Of a DNA stretch of 36,786 bases, positions 1 to 7,784 are shown in pieces (position 1 is the stretch's first letter; the number at the start of each line of letters is the position of its first letter). Source of the DNA: Pedobacter sp. ASV17 (lineage in GTDB: Bacteria > Bacteroidota > Bacteroidia > Sphingobacteriales > Sphingobacteriaceae); NCBI RefSeq assembly GCF_016429065.1, contig NZ_JAELTX010000050.1:1-36786 (forward strand). The letters are read 5' to 3'. The notes beneath the pieces were generated by a model. The model had not been told where the DNA came from. It saw only the letters and a list, made by a program, of their open reading frames with translations, and did no database searches. The position numbers were made by a program, and so were the translations under genes.

Positions 1-86
<86 letters not shown>

Positions 87-92
87 CCTTAC

Positions 93-125
93 AAGCCCCC
101 TTCAGAAATGTCGGGGGCTTTTTTT
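93..125 (+). terminator. Terminator of the rRNA operon
   Basis: An 8-bp perfect stem (AAGCCCCC at 93-100 pairing with GGGGGCTT at 113-120) with a 12-nt loop runs directly into a T tract up to 125. It lies about ten bases after the 5S 3' end, as expected for the end of an rrn operon. Confidence 0.93.
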
Positions 126-443
126 GTACCTGGACTTTTCCAGCGCACAGGCCCGGATAGCCAGTAGGGACACAACGGAACCCCAATATGCGCAAATGGC
201 CAACATACATGGCCTACGATATCACGTCATTGATACCTCTGGTATCTTCTTTATGGGCTAGAATATCCTATCTTTTTGTACAGTCCTATCCTCGGTTGTA
301 ATATGTAATCTGTATTGCTGAAAGCAATCTTTTGTTCTTTTAGGGATAAGGGATAGCAAGTCAAAAGATGCCTGCTTTAAGGGAATTGCAAACTTGAGAT
401 TGCCATTAAGAATGGCCTCGTTCGGGAGAAACTATTAAGAGAT
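126..443. other. Gene-free stretch after the rRNA operon
   Basis: No convincing coding region is visible between the rRNA terminator and the end of the WYL regulator gene. A 60-codon open frame begins inside the 5S gene and is not credible. The only local structure I see is a small hairpin, GATACC/GGATATC-like in outline but read exactly as GATACC (232-237) and GGTATC (241-246) with a 3-nt loop. No tRNA or insertion-sequence remnant is recognisable. Confidence 0.5.
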
Positions 444-1133
444 CTAATAATCTACAGGTAAAAACTTCATATACTCTTCTAAAGGCATGTGTTTTTCTTT
501 CTTGAAGGGTTCGCAACGGTTTAGGATGTCTTTAATTCTATCTACCCTAAAGTCTCGGTATTCGTTGCGCAAATGGCACCAAGCAATCAAGTGCCAGCCG
601 AAAGCATAAAAGATTAGCCCAATTGGTTCAATTTCCCTTTTGCTCACTTCTTCTTTATTGTTTTTATAGCCAATTACAATGCAATGTTTGGCACTAATGG
701 CATTTTGAAGTTGGGCCAAATATTCAAAATCGTTCTTTAATCGTTCGGGCAGTTGCAGCTTAATGTTTTGGTTAAGATTTTCCAGTGCTTCTTTTTGATT
801 GCTCTTCAGCACGTTCTTGACCTTGTCCAAAGCACTATGGTAATGCTGTTTGATGGATCTGTCGGCAAAGCCTTCTAAAAAGCGTTCCATCATGAGCAAT
901 GCTCCAGCCTCATCTGTATTAAAAGACACTGGTGGCAAAAAATAGCCGTGCACAATATAGTAGCCCTTGTTGGGCTCAAAGCTTAAGGGGACTCCCTGCT
1001 CGGCCAAAGCTTTTACATCACGGTAAACCGTACGTACGCTAATTTCGAACCTATCGGCAATGGTTTCGGCACTTACATGCTTTTTAGATTGCAATAAAAT
1101 AAGGATTCCAAAAAGCCGATCTATTCTGTTCAT
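444..1133 (-). CDS. YafY-type HTH/WYL-domain transcriptional regulator
   Basis: A 229-residue probable DNA-binding regulator. Residues 1-58 form a DeoR-like winged helix-turn-helix, with a recognition helix around RTVYRDV (34-40). The second half holds a WYL domain recognisable by GWHLIAWC and the following DFRVDRI segment near residues 178-200; the Y of the name-giving W-Y-L is H here, which I believe is common in this subfamily. WYL domains are thought to sense small ligands or nucleic acid. The protein stops soon after the WYL domain, so the C-terminal WCX extension of longer members (about 310 residues) appears absent. It is transcribed divergently from the hybrid kinase, with a promoter box 4 nt before its ATG. 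The ligand and targets are unknown. Confidence 0.9.
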   Translation of the reverse strand: MNRIDRLFGILILLQSKKHVSAETIADRFEISVRTVYRDVKALAEQGVPLSFEPNKGYYIVHGYFLPPVSFNTDEAGALLMMERFLEGFADRSIKQHYHSALDKVKNVLKSNQKEALENLNQNIKLQLPERLKNDFEYLAQLQNAISAKHCIVIGYKNNKEEVSKREIEPIGLIFYAFGWHLIAWCHLRNEYRDFRVDRIKDILNRCEPFKKEKHMPLEEYMKFLPVDY

Positions 1134-1137
1134 AACA

Positions 1138-1168
1138 CAAATATAAAAGGGGAAGGCTAGGCTCGCAA
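1138..1168 (-). promoter_or_regulatory. Bacteroidota-type promoter of the WYL regulator
   Basis: Read on the minus strand, TTG (1168-1166) is followed after 20 bases by TATATTTG (1145-1138), matching the Bacteroidota -33/-7 pattern TTG-N19/20-TAnnTTTG. Only four bases separate the box from the ATG at 1133, so transcription should start at or next to the start codon, giving a leaderless mRNA. Confidence 0.7.
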
Positions 1169-1260
1169 CCTTTGTTGAATTTATAATTGATGGGTAATTG
1201 TTACAATTATTTTAAATAGTTAAAACACTTTCGGTGCGTGTTTTGTGGTTAATATATAGT

Positions 1261-3738
1261 ATGGCTATCAAATCATCGGCTCAACCCCAAAAACGCTTCT
1301 TTACCGCTACCAAAGGAAAGGTTGTCATTGGCTTCTTGTTTGCTGGTTTGGCCCTATTATTGGCATGGGGTGTAAGTAGATTTGTATTTGGCGAAATTCT
1401 GGTGACGGTAGAGAAAATATCTGCTCCTAATGATAAGCTGAGGATTGTAAACAAACTTTCGCATCAAATTGCCTCTCTTGATCAATTGCAACGGGAACCC
1501 AAAAATAATGTTAGTTTTTTTGCCGCAACTCAGAAATTAAGTAGAACGCTGGACACGTTAACTACCTTGTATGTAAATGATGAGGAACAGTTGAAGCGTA
1601 TTAAAACCTTAAAGAACCTCCTAAAAGATAGGGATAAACAGTTTTTGCTTTATCTGGAAGTAAAGGAGAATTTGGTGAATACCCAGTCGTTTTCGGAAGA
1701 AGTAGAAAAACTGAATGAGTTATTTGTACAACGTACCCGAGAGGCAGATAGCGCTGTTTTTACTACGCAAACGTCTACCTCAACCACCACTGTAGCACCC
1801 GAAGAGGAGCAAAAGTCAAGAGGCTTTTTAGCCAGATTGTTTGGTAAAAAGAAAGCCGATGTTTACAAGATCATTAACGAAGAATATAAGATAAAGCGGG
1901 ACACGCTAAATCCGCAGGTGCAAGATAGTGTGATCCAAAATGTAGAAACTACGCTTAAGACCATTGAAACTGAACAGCGGGAGAAAAGTAACCGTTTTTT
2001 AAAGCGGGAGGCCGAGTTGGCCAGCTCAAGTAGTGCCCTCACCAAGCAAATGCTCAACGTGCTTCGTGAAGTAGAAGCCGAAGCTTTGATGCAGATTGAC
2101 CTAAATGGGGAGCAGGCAAAAGGAATTGTTAACGAAGGGGTATTTCAAATCAAAGTCATCATTATTGCCTTCTTCGTCATCACTTTGATTTTAGGCTCGC
2201 TCATTTTAGCTGATATCACGAAGAACAACAAATACAGGCTGGCGCTAGAAAAAGCAAAAGAAGAGGCCGAATATCACGGCAGGGCAAAGCAACGCTTTCT
2301 TTCTAATATGAGCCATGAAATTAGAACGCCCCTGCAAGCCATTTTGGGTTATGCGGAATTTATCGCCAAACAAGACAATCCTGATAAGAAACACGTAGAA
2401 GCTATCCATCGTTCTTCGGTGCATTTACTGCAAATTGTAAACGAAGTGTTGGATTATAACCGCATTACTTCTGGAGAGTTCAGTTTCCAAAAGGAAGATT
2501 TTGATTTAAAGAAGCTGTTGGATGAGGTGATTGATGCGGTGAGGCCTCTTGCCGAAAATAAAGGCATTCGCTTGATTACAAACTTTAATCTTTCGGAACA
2601 GCACTGGATGAATGGGGATGCTTTTAGACTTAAACAAGTGTTGTACAATTTGCTGGGAAATGCCATCAAGTTTACTTTAAAAGGCTATGTTAAGCTTACG
2701 GTAGACTGTAAGCAGCATGACGAAAATTTACATTGCTATTTTACAGTGGAAGATACTGGAATTGGCTTTTCTGAAGAGGACCAAGAGAAAATTTTTAGGG
2801 AATTTGAGCAGGGTGCAAACCCCGATCATCAATCGATCAACCAAAATGGAACGGGCTTAGGCTTGGCTATTGTGAAAACGTTGATAGATGCACAGGGTGG
2901 AAGAATTAATGCTAAAAGCAAGCTTGGAAAAGGAACTTCTTTTGTGGTATACCTACAATTTAAACCTGCCCAAATGCCAACTGAAGTACCAAGTTTAGAA
3001 AATGATGAAGCGATAGATCATTCTAAAACAGTATGGATTGTTGATGACGACAAGCTGATTTTGGACTTGTGCAAGCTGATTTTCTCTACACATCAAATTC
3101 CTTTCAAGGTTTTTAGCACTGCAGAAGCGGTATTGTCTGAACCGATAGACCAAAACTTGGATTATGTGTTGTTAGATATGCGTTTGGAGGGTGTAACGGG
3201 TATTGAGTTGCATCATCAGTTACGTAAGCAATTACCGAACAAGGTGAAATATTATGCCATTACGGCACAAGTGCTGCCCGATGAACAACAAGCAGTGCTA
3301 GACCAAGGTTTTGAAGGAGTGATCATTAAGCCGTTTAAGGCCGAAGATTTGTTGGCACTATTTGCATTATCTCCTAAGTTGGTACAAAATGTTGATTTTG
3401 ATGATCGCTCGCTACATAAAATGACCATGGGCGATAAAGCGATGATGGCTAAGATTCTCGCTAGCTTTATGCGAGATTGCCGCGATGACCAAGCGTTGTT
3501 GCAACAAGCCATCGGCGATCAGAATCAAGCGCAGGCAAGATTGGTAGTGCATCGCCTTGCCGGGCGTATTGCCCAAATTGGCGCTAAGGAATTAGGAGGC
3601 GACTTTAGACAACTTGAGCAAGAAATAGCAGCAGTAGATGTCATTGACCAAGTGTTGCAAACTAAAATATCAACCATTGTGCAGCAATTACAATCGCTAT
3701 TGGAAACGGTAAAGCAGCGCATCCACTCTTTTTCTTAA
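1261..3738 (+). CDS. Hybrid histidine kinase with receiver and Hpt domains
   Basis: An 825-residue inner-membrane sensor kinase able to run an internal phosphorelay. In order: membrane segment near 21-42; a mostly helical extracytoplasmic region to about 295; second membrane segment near 296-320; HisKA domain with the H box SHEIRTPL (phospho-acceptor His352); HATPase with N box (LLGNAIKF), G1 (DTGIGF) and G2 (GTGLGLAI); a receiver domain with acidic DDD pocket and Asp639 in LLDMRLEG; and a C-terminal Hpt domain with His764 in VHRLAGR. The layout is like ArcB/BarA. No PAS, Cache or GAF sensor is evident. A GTG at 1234 would extend the frame by nine residues, but ATG 1261 gives a normal N-terminus. 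No output regulator lies next to it, so the final phosphate acceptor is unknown. Confidence 0.93.
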   Translation: MAIKSSAQPQKRFFTATKGKVVIGFLFAGLALLLAWGVSRFVFGEILVTVEKISAPNDKLRIVNKLSHQIASLDQLQREPKNNVSFFAATQKLSRTLDTLTTLYVNDEEQLKRIKTLKNLLKDRDKQFLLYLEVKENLVNTQSFSEEVEKLNELFVQRTREADSAVFTTQTSTSTTTVAPEEEQKSRGFLARLFGKKKADVYKIINEEYKIKRDTLNPQVQDSVIQNVETTLKTIETEQREKSNRFLKREAELASSSSALTKQMLNVLREVEAEALMQIDLNGEQAKGIVNEGVFQIKVIIIAFFVITLILGSLILADITKNNKYRLALEKAKEEAEYHGRAKQRFLSNMSHEIRTPLQAILGYAEFIAKQDNPDKKHVEAIHRSSVHLLQIVNEVLDYNRITSGEFSFQKEDFDLKKLLDEVIDAVRPLAENKGIRLITNFNLSEQHWMNGDAFRLKQVLYNLLGNAIKFTLKGYVKLTVDCKQHDENLHCYFTVEDTGIGFSEEDQEKIFREFEQGANPDHQSINQNGTGLGLAIVKTLIDAQGGRINAKSKLGKGTSFVVYLQFKPAQMPTEVPSLENDEAIDHSKTVWIVDDDKLILDLCKLIFSTHQIPFKVFSTAEAVLSEPIDQNLDYVLLDMRLEGVTGIELHHQLRKQLPNKVKYYAITAQVLPDEQQAVLDQGFEGVIIKPFKAEDLLALFALSPKLVQNVDFDDRSLHKMTMGDKAMMAKILASFMRDCRDDQALLQQAIGDQNQAQARLVVHRLAGRIAQIGAKELGGDFRQLEQEIAAVDVIDQVLQTKISTIVQQLQSLLETVKQRIHSFS

Positions 3739-3811
3739 AGCTTCGCTCTTCATCCAGAGCTACCTCACACCAATACTTCGGTAAGGAAGGATCTAAAGGC
3801 TACAGCTTTTG

Positions 3812-3845
3812 GGGAGATTCCTCGCTATATTCGGAATGACAAAAA
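3812..3845. repeat. REP-like intergenic fragment
   Basis: The segment around GAGATTCCTCGC...TCGGAATGACA resembles a short intergenic sequence that I recall as recurring in many Bacteroidota genomes. It contains an imperfect hairpin, ATTCC (3817-3821) with GGAAT (3833-3837). It lies in the 219-bp gap between the hybrid kinase and the HAD gene. Its dispersed nature is from memory and is not demonstrable in one window. Confidence 0.4.
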
Positions 3846-3920
3846 ATCGTAAGTCTTTATGCTCTTTAGATTGGCAGAGGTTCTGGAGTTAAGTTAATGC
3901 AATGTTATCTTTTGGCTGTT

Positions 3921-3953
3921 TTTTGCTTGCCGCTTTTGGCTTTGCTACCTTTG
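3921..3953 (+). promoter_or_regulatory. Promoter of the HAD phosphatase gene
   Basis: TTTTG (3921-3925), 20 bases, then TACCTTTG (3946-3953) matches the Bacteroidota -33/-7 consensus. The box ends four bases before the ATG at 3958, predicting a transcript that starts at the start codon or within a few bases of it. Confidence 0.75.
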
Positions 3954-3957
3954 TGAT

Positions 3958-4746
3958 ATGCAAAATCCAACCGTAAAAGCCGTTTTTTTCGATATTGATG
4001 GCACATTACTAAGTTTTAAAACACATAAAGTTTCCGAGTCTACAGAGAAGGCCATTGCAGCATTGCAGGCCAAAGGGATTAAAACCATTTTATCTACTGG
4101 ACGCTCTATCAATAGCATAGAGCATATCAAATACTTAAACTTTGATGGTTTTATCACTTTTAATGGTGGTTATTGTGTGGCAAAAGATGGAGCACTTTTG
4201 TTTAAGCAGTGTATTGATGCCCGCGATATTAAAGCCATTTTAGATTATACCAAGGAAAATGCGTTGAGCTTTTCTTTCATGTCGGAGAAAGACATTTCGA
4301 TTCACGATGTGACGCCTGAAATTGCTGGGATGTATGCCCATTTGAATTTGCCCGTGCCGCCATTGGTTGATCCCGAAAAGGTAGATGTGAATTCGGTACT
4401 TCAAACCAATATCTTTTTAGGTCCAGAGCAGGAAGCTGCCTTTATGAAAGCGGTAATGCCCAATTCTGTAGCTTCTAGGTGGACGCCGTTGTTTGCCGAT
4501 GTAAATCCGCTAGGTCAAAGCAAAAAGGTGGGTATTGATGTTTTTTGTAAGCATTACAATATTGATCTTGCCCATACCATGGCCTTTGGTGATGGTGGTA
4601 ACGACATTGAAATGTTGAAACATGTAAATGTAGGTGTGGCCATGGGCAATGCCAATCCAGAAGTGAAAACCATTGCCGATTATGTTACCGATGATGTGGA
4701 CAGTGATGGCATTTGGAATGCGTTAAAGCATTTTGGAGTGTTTTAG
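3958..4746 (+). CDS. Cof-type HAD-IIB family phosphatase
   Basis: A 262-residue cytoplasmic hydrolase of the haloacid dehalogenase superfamily. Motif I is FFDIDGT, with the nucleophile and acid/base aspartates at residues 12 and 14. Motif II is the Thr/Ser in ILSTGRS, motif III a conserved Lys (QSKKVGID), and motif IV GDGGNDIEM, which binds Mg2+. The large alpha/beta cap between motifs II and III is the type IIB cap of the Cof/YbiV/YidA group. These enzymes dephosphorylate sugar phosphates, flavin nucleotides or other small phosphorylated metabolites; the actual substrate cannot be read from sequence. The gene is monocistronic, with its own promoter, and converges on the sigma-54 regulator gene. 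Confidence 0.93.
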   Translation: MQNPTVKAVFFDIDGTLLSFKTHKVSESTEKAIAALQAKGIKTILSTGRSINSIEHIKYLNFDGFITFNGGYCVAKDGALLFKQCIDARDIKAILDYTKENALSFSFMSEKDISIHDVTPEIAGMYAHLNLPVPPLVDPEKVDVNSVLQTNIFLGPEQEAAFMKAVMPNSVASRWTPLFADVNPLGQSKKVGIDVFCKHYNIDLAHTMAFGDGGNDIEMLKHVNVGVAMGNANPEVKTIADYVTDDVDSDGIWNALKHFGVF

Positions 4747-5136
4747 TTTTTTGATAAACCTCTCCAGGTTTAACTTCCATTTGTTATTGTTTTCAATGGT
4801 AAAGTTGAGGGCTTCGTCATTTAAAAACCTGCGAGGTTTGTTTTGTAACAGCAGCAACAAAAAGTATTTTCACTTCAATCGGGTTTAGAGTACAAGGGTA
4901 TTGCAAATCATTGCACCTTCCTTTCAACGGTCGTCTTTCCCGCGTAGGCGGGAATCTTAAGGTGTATAGAGAAAATATAACACCTATTATGTTATTGCTA
5001 TTTCAAAATAGTTGGGAAGAAGGATGTGTAATAAACCTTATTGAAGCGGCAGCTCCAAAGCGAGATCGTGAGCTTTGGACTATAGCGGAAAGAAGGGCTT
5101 TAGGGAGATAGATGTAGTGTAAATGATTTTCAAAAA
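4747..5136. repeat. Island of short palindromes between convergent genes
   Basis: This 390-bp gap between two convergent genes contains four separate small inverted repeats: AAACCT-N4-AGGTTT (4756-4771), AAACCT-N3-AGGTTT (4825-4839), TTCCCGC-N4-GCGGGAA (4937-4954) and TCCAAAGC-N10-GCTTTGGA (5054-5079). The first two share the same arms with different loops. Motifs like these are, as far as I recall, repeated between genes in many Bacteroidota genomes, so the gap is best read as a composite of REP-like elements. A 66-codon open frame (4911-5111) made of this material is not a credible gene. The first hairpin might act as a weak terminator for the HAD gene but has no clear T tract. Confidence 0.6.
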
Positions 5137-6459
5137 CTAATCGATTCCGTAACGTTCCATTTTGGCGTAAAGCGTTTTCCTGTCAATGTTAAGCAGTTTG
5201 GCCGCTTTGGATTTGTTATACTTTACCTTGGCTAGGGTTTCGGTAATGAGTGCTCTTTCGTTACTTTCGTTTACTGCCTTTAAGTCAGAAGGATTGTCTA
5301 AAGGTACTTCGGTAGAAACAGCTATTTTCATTTCATCAGGTAAGCTATCGGCGGTAGCTACAGTGCCAGAGGTAAGGAGCACCATGCGTTTAATTACATT
5401 TTTAAGCTCACGCAAGTTGCCTGGCCAATCGTATTTTAGTAGTAGTGATCGGGTATCTTTGTCAATTTCTTTCACGTTCCTGTCTAATTCCTCGTTGGAA
5501 AGTTTAACAAAGAGGTCTATAAAGAGTTCCAAGTCGATGCCTCTTTCCCTTAGCGGCGGCAATTGTATCTTGAATTCATTTAAACGATGGTAAAGGTCTT
5601 CCCTAAACTCACCGTTTTTCATGCTGTTGGCCAAATCGTCATTGGTGGCGGTAATTACCCTCACATCCACAGGGATTTGTTTGTTGCTGCCGAGGGGCTG
5701 TATCACACGTTCTTGTAGGGCCCGTAATAGTTTTACCTGCACTTCATAGCTCAAATTGCCAATTTCGTCCAAGAAAATAGTGCCGCCATTGGCGGCTTCA
5801 AATGAACCTTTTTTATCGGCAACTGCACCTGTAAAAGCGCCCTTAATGTGTCCAAATAATTCACTTGCCGCTAAATCCTTAGATAGTGCACCACAATCGA
5901 TAGCAATAAAAGGTTTGTTTTTACGCTTGCTTTGTAGGTGCAAGGTTCTGGCAGCAAATTCTTTTCCTGTGCCGCTTTCGCCCTGTATAATGACCGACAT
6001 ATCGGTGTTGGCTACTAAATCAATGTGTTGGTACAGTCGGTTGGCTACATCACTTTTTCCTCTAATAAAATTGTCGTTGGAAGTAGTTTTGGGCGTTGCC
6101 TTTTTTTGAAGTGCATTGCTGATGATCATCAGCAGCTCATCGGGGTTAATGGGTTTAGTGATATAGTCGACCGCACCTAATTGGATAGCCTTTACCGCAG
6201 TGCGTACATCATTAAATGAGGTCATGATGATAGCTGGAACCGTTAATCCAGTTTCACGTCGGTGGTTCAACACATCAATACCCGTTCCATCGGGCAGGCG
6301 GTAATCAATCAATAAAAGTTGAAAGTCTTCGTGGGCAATTAGTTTTAGGGCTTTTGCCACGTTGCTTACGGTGGTAACTTGGTAATTGTTCTTGCTTAAA
6401 AAGCCTTCAATAATTTGAGCAAAGGTACTGTCGTCTTCAATAATTAAAACTGCTGCCAT
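5137..6459 (-). CDS. Sigma-54-dependent NtrC-family response regulator
   Basis: A 440-residue two-component response regulator and enhancer-binding activator. The receiver domain (1-120) has the acidic pocket EDD (8-10), phospho-acceptor Asp52 in LLIDYRLP, a conserved T/S in MTSF and Lys102 in TKP. The central AAA+ domain (about 132-365) has Walker A GESGTGKE (160-167), an intact sigma-54 contact loop GAFTGA (207-212) and Walker B TIFLDE (227-232). The C-terminus is a Fis-type HTH (NKSKAAKLLNIDRKTLY). Phosphorylation should drive oligomerisation and ATP-dependent opening of sigma-54 promoters. ATG at 6459 is preferred over a TTG two codons upstream, which falls inside the promoter box. No histidine kinase is adjacent, so it is an orphan regulator here. 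Confidence 0.95.
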   Translation of the reverse strand: MAAVLIIEDDSTFAQIIEGFLSKNNYQVTTVSNVAKALKLIAHEDFQLLLIDYRLPDGTGIDVLNHRRETGLTVPAIIMTSFNDVRTAVKAIQLGAVDYITKPINPDELLMIISNALQKKATPKTTSNDNFIRGKSDVANRLYQHIDLVANTDMSVIIQGESGTGKEFAARTLHLQSKRKNKPFIAIDCGALSKDLAASELFGHIKGAFTGAVADKKGSFEAANGGTIFLDEIGNLSYEVQVKLLRALQERVIQPLGSNKQIPVDVRVITATNDDLANSMKNGEFREDLYHRLNEFKIQLPPLRERGIDLELFIDLFVKLSNEELDRNVKEIDKDTRSLLLKYDWPGNLRELKNVIKRMVLLTSGTVATADSLPDEMKIAVSTEVPLDNPSDLKAVNESNERALITETLAKVKYNKSKAAKLLNIDRKTLYAKMERYGID

Positions 6460-6462
6460 ATA

Positions 6463-6470
6463 CAAAAATA
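6463..6470 (-). promoter_or_regulatory. -7 box of the sigma-54 regulator gene
   Basis: On the minus strand TATTTTTG (6470-6463) fits TAnnTTTG and ends three bases before the ATG at 6459. No good TTG lies 19-20 bases further up, where the terminator hairpin of the upstream gene sits, so the promoter may be weak or activator dependent. The box also overlaps the T tract of that terminator. Confidence 0.5.
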
Positions 6471-6472
6471 AG

Positions 6473-6497
6473 AAAAGCCAGAATAAATCTGGCTTTT
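6473..6497 (-). terminator. Terminator of the first secreted 101-residue protein gene
   Basis: A 10-bp perfect stem (AAAAGCCAGA 6473-6482 with TCTGGCTTTT 6488-6497) and 5-nt loop lie 30 bases after the stop codon. On the minus strand the stem ends in TTTT and is followed by a T-rich stretch. Nearly the same hairpin follows the paralogue downstream at 7208-7234. Confidence 0.85.
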
Positions 6498-6526
6498 CGG
6501 TTTAGTTTTAACGATGTGTCTTTAAC

Positions 6527-6832
6527 TTATTCTACTGGTTTACCTTCAGCATCGAATTTTAAAGAAGCAGTTTCTTCTTCTTTTTTAACATCAACTTGGA
6601 AGTATGACTTGTTGCCATCTTTTACGCTGAATGCTGCTGTTGGAGTCCATGCTTTGTATGGGTCAGTTTGTAAAACGGTTTTAATGGCATCTGGTAATGC
6701 CGACAATTCGATAGGGGTTTTCACAACACTGTCTTGTACAGAAACGATTTCTACTTTGTTAACTGATGCTTGAGCTTGAACTGCTGTAAATCCTGCGAAT
6801 GCTACGATAGCTGCTACAAATAACTTTTTCAT
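6527..6832 (-). CDS. Small secreted protein, PepSY-like, copy A
   Basis: A 101-residue protein with a clear Sec signal peptide (KKLFVAAIVAFAGF then AVQAQA, cleavage near residue 20-22), so about 80 mature residues in the periplasm or outside. The mature part runs LPDAIKTVL, then a Y/W-containing turn, then SYFQVDV, ending in FDAEGKPVE. This helix-strand-strand order, with a final 'D..Gk' turn, is like the PepSY-like (DUF2874) fold. That assignment is by pattern only; no catalytic residues are seen and the function is unknown. It is 93/101 identical to copy B about 430 bp away, and the two share terminator and leader sequence, so they arose by a recent tandem duplication. It is a short single-gene unit with no operon partner. 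Confidence 0.85.
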   Translation of the reverse strand: MKKLFVAAIVAFAGFTAVQAQASVNKVEIVSVQDSVVKTPIELSALPDAIKTVLQTDPYKAWTPTAAFSVKDGNKSYFQVDVKKEEETASLKFDAEGKPVE

Positions 6833-7262
6833 AATATCTAAATTTTATAGTTTATACAATCTGTGAATTATACTAGCTAAGGTTTCATAATGATGCCAAA
6901 GCCTTATTTTTTATTTAAATTGCTGTTAATCAGTTTGTTTTTGTTTTTGTGCCATCAATGGTAATGTGGAGTTTCTCTACAGAATGTTACCTAAAGAAAC
7001 AGGTGTTTGGTCGTAGATCTTTTGTTAGTAGGGCCAATAGTAATCTCTTTGAGGGCGCTAATCTATTTAGTTGGCTCTAGATCCATATTTTAGGAACTGT
7101 TTAAAGGGTTGCTTGGTCGTGATACCGAATGCCGCGATAAAACCAAAGAATGGCTTGTCTGCCTTTAGTGCGTTTTCTTTGAATGAAACTAAAAAAAATG
7201 GCAAAAAAATAAGCCAGAATAAATCTGGCTTATTGGTTTAGTTTTAACGATGTATTTTAAAC
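6833..7262. other. Spacer between the duplicated secreted-protein genes
   Basis: This 430-bp spacer holds the leader and promoter region of copy A (near 6833-6890) and the terminator of copy B (7203-7234). I see no convincing gene in between. A 23-codon hydrophobic frame at 6893-6964 (+) is noted but not supported. The leader next to each ATG is alike in both copies (both carry ATTTTATAGTTT near the start, read on the plus strand), so the duplication includes regulatory sequence. Confidence 0.5.
7203..7234 (-). terminator. Terminator of the second secreted 101-residue protein gene
   Basis: An 11-bp stem (AATAAGCCAGA 7208-7218 with TCTGGCTTATT 7224-7234) has a 5-nt loop, and on the minus strand it is followed by a run of T (7209-7203). 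The stem core GCCAGA/TCTGGC and loop are identical to the terminator of copy A. Confidence 0.88.
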
Positions 7263-7568
7263 TTACTCTACTGGTTTACCTTCAGCATCGAATTTTAAAG
7301 AAGCAGTTTCTTGCTCTTTTTTAACATCAACTTGGAAGTATGACTTGCTACCATCTTTCACGCTGAATGCTGCTGTTGGTGTCCATGCTTTATATGGGTC
7401 TGTTTGTAGAACAGTTTTAATGGCTTCTGGTAATTCTTCTAATTTAATAGGTGTTTTAACTACGCTGTCTTGAACGCTAACCACTTCTACTTTACTAACT
7501 GATGCTTGGGCTTGAACTGCGGTAAATCCTGCGAATGCTACGATAGCTGCTACAAATAACTTTTTCAT
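7263..7568 (-). CDS. Small secreted protein, PepSY-like, copy B
   Basis: A 101-residue paralogue of copy A, with the same signal peptide (MKKLFVAAIVAFAGFTAVQA) and the same C-terminus. The ATG at 7568 is chosen because it matches the copy A start; an upstream ATG at 7601 would add 11 residues before the signal peptide. The eight differences are at residues 25, 29, 42, 44, 45, 48, 74 and 86, with four clustered in 42-48 (copy A ELSALPD, copy B KLEELPE). They are mostly charge or conservative changes, while the aromatic core (Tyr59, Trp62, Phe68, Tyr77, Phe78) is invariant. Function unknown; the PepSY-like assignment is tentative. Confidence 0.85.
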   Translation of the reverse strand: MKKLFVAAIVAFAGFTAVQAQASVSKVEVVSVQDSVVKTPIKLEELPEAIKTVLQTDPYKAWTPTAAFSVKDGSKSYFQVDVKKEQETASLKFDAEGKPVE

Positions 7569-7784
7569 AATATTTAATTTTATAGTTTTTACAATTTTCA
7601 ATTACATCAAGTGATAGTACATAATGGTGCCACTGATTATGCCAAAAATTAATTGACTGTAAGTGAGTTGTTTATAGTTTTTTGAGGTTGAAGTGAATTG
7701 GGGAATTTCTCCACAAGCTGTTGCTAAAGGCAGCAAAAAAGTTTTTAATTTTAGTATTATGTCTTATTCCCTTTAATTTGTAGC

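Noticed and set aside
1234..1260. GTG start extending the hybrid kinase by nine residues
   Set aside because: The ATG at 1261 gives a normal N-terminus ahead of the first membrane segment, and nothing supports the GTG.
4911..5111. 66-codon open frame in the convergent gap
   Set aside because: It is made of palindromic repeat sequence (TTCCCGC/GCGGGAA and TCCAAAGC/GCTTTGGA), with no protein family pattern.
5186..5593. 135-codon frame on the plus strand opposite the sigma-54 regulator
   Set aside because: It lies fully antisense to a well-supported gene and shows only the Ser/Leu-rich composition typical of a shadow frame.
6460..6465. TTG start extending the sigma-54 regulator by two residues
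   Set aside because: The TTG is part of the TATTTTTG promoter box, and ATG 6459 begins the usual receiver-domain N-terminus.
6893..6964. 23-codon hydrophobic frame between the duplicated secreted-protein genes
   Set aside because: A short hydrophobic peptide with a Cys could recall a type I toxin, but there is no promoter, antisense RNA or conservation evidence, and T-rich DNA gives such frames by chance.
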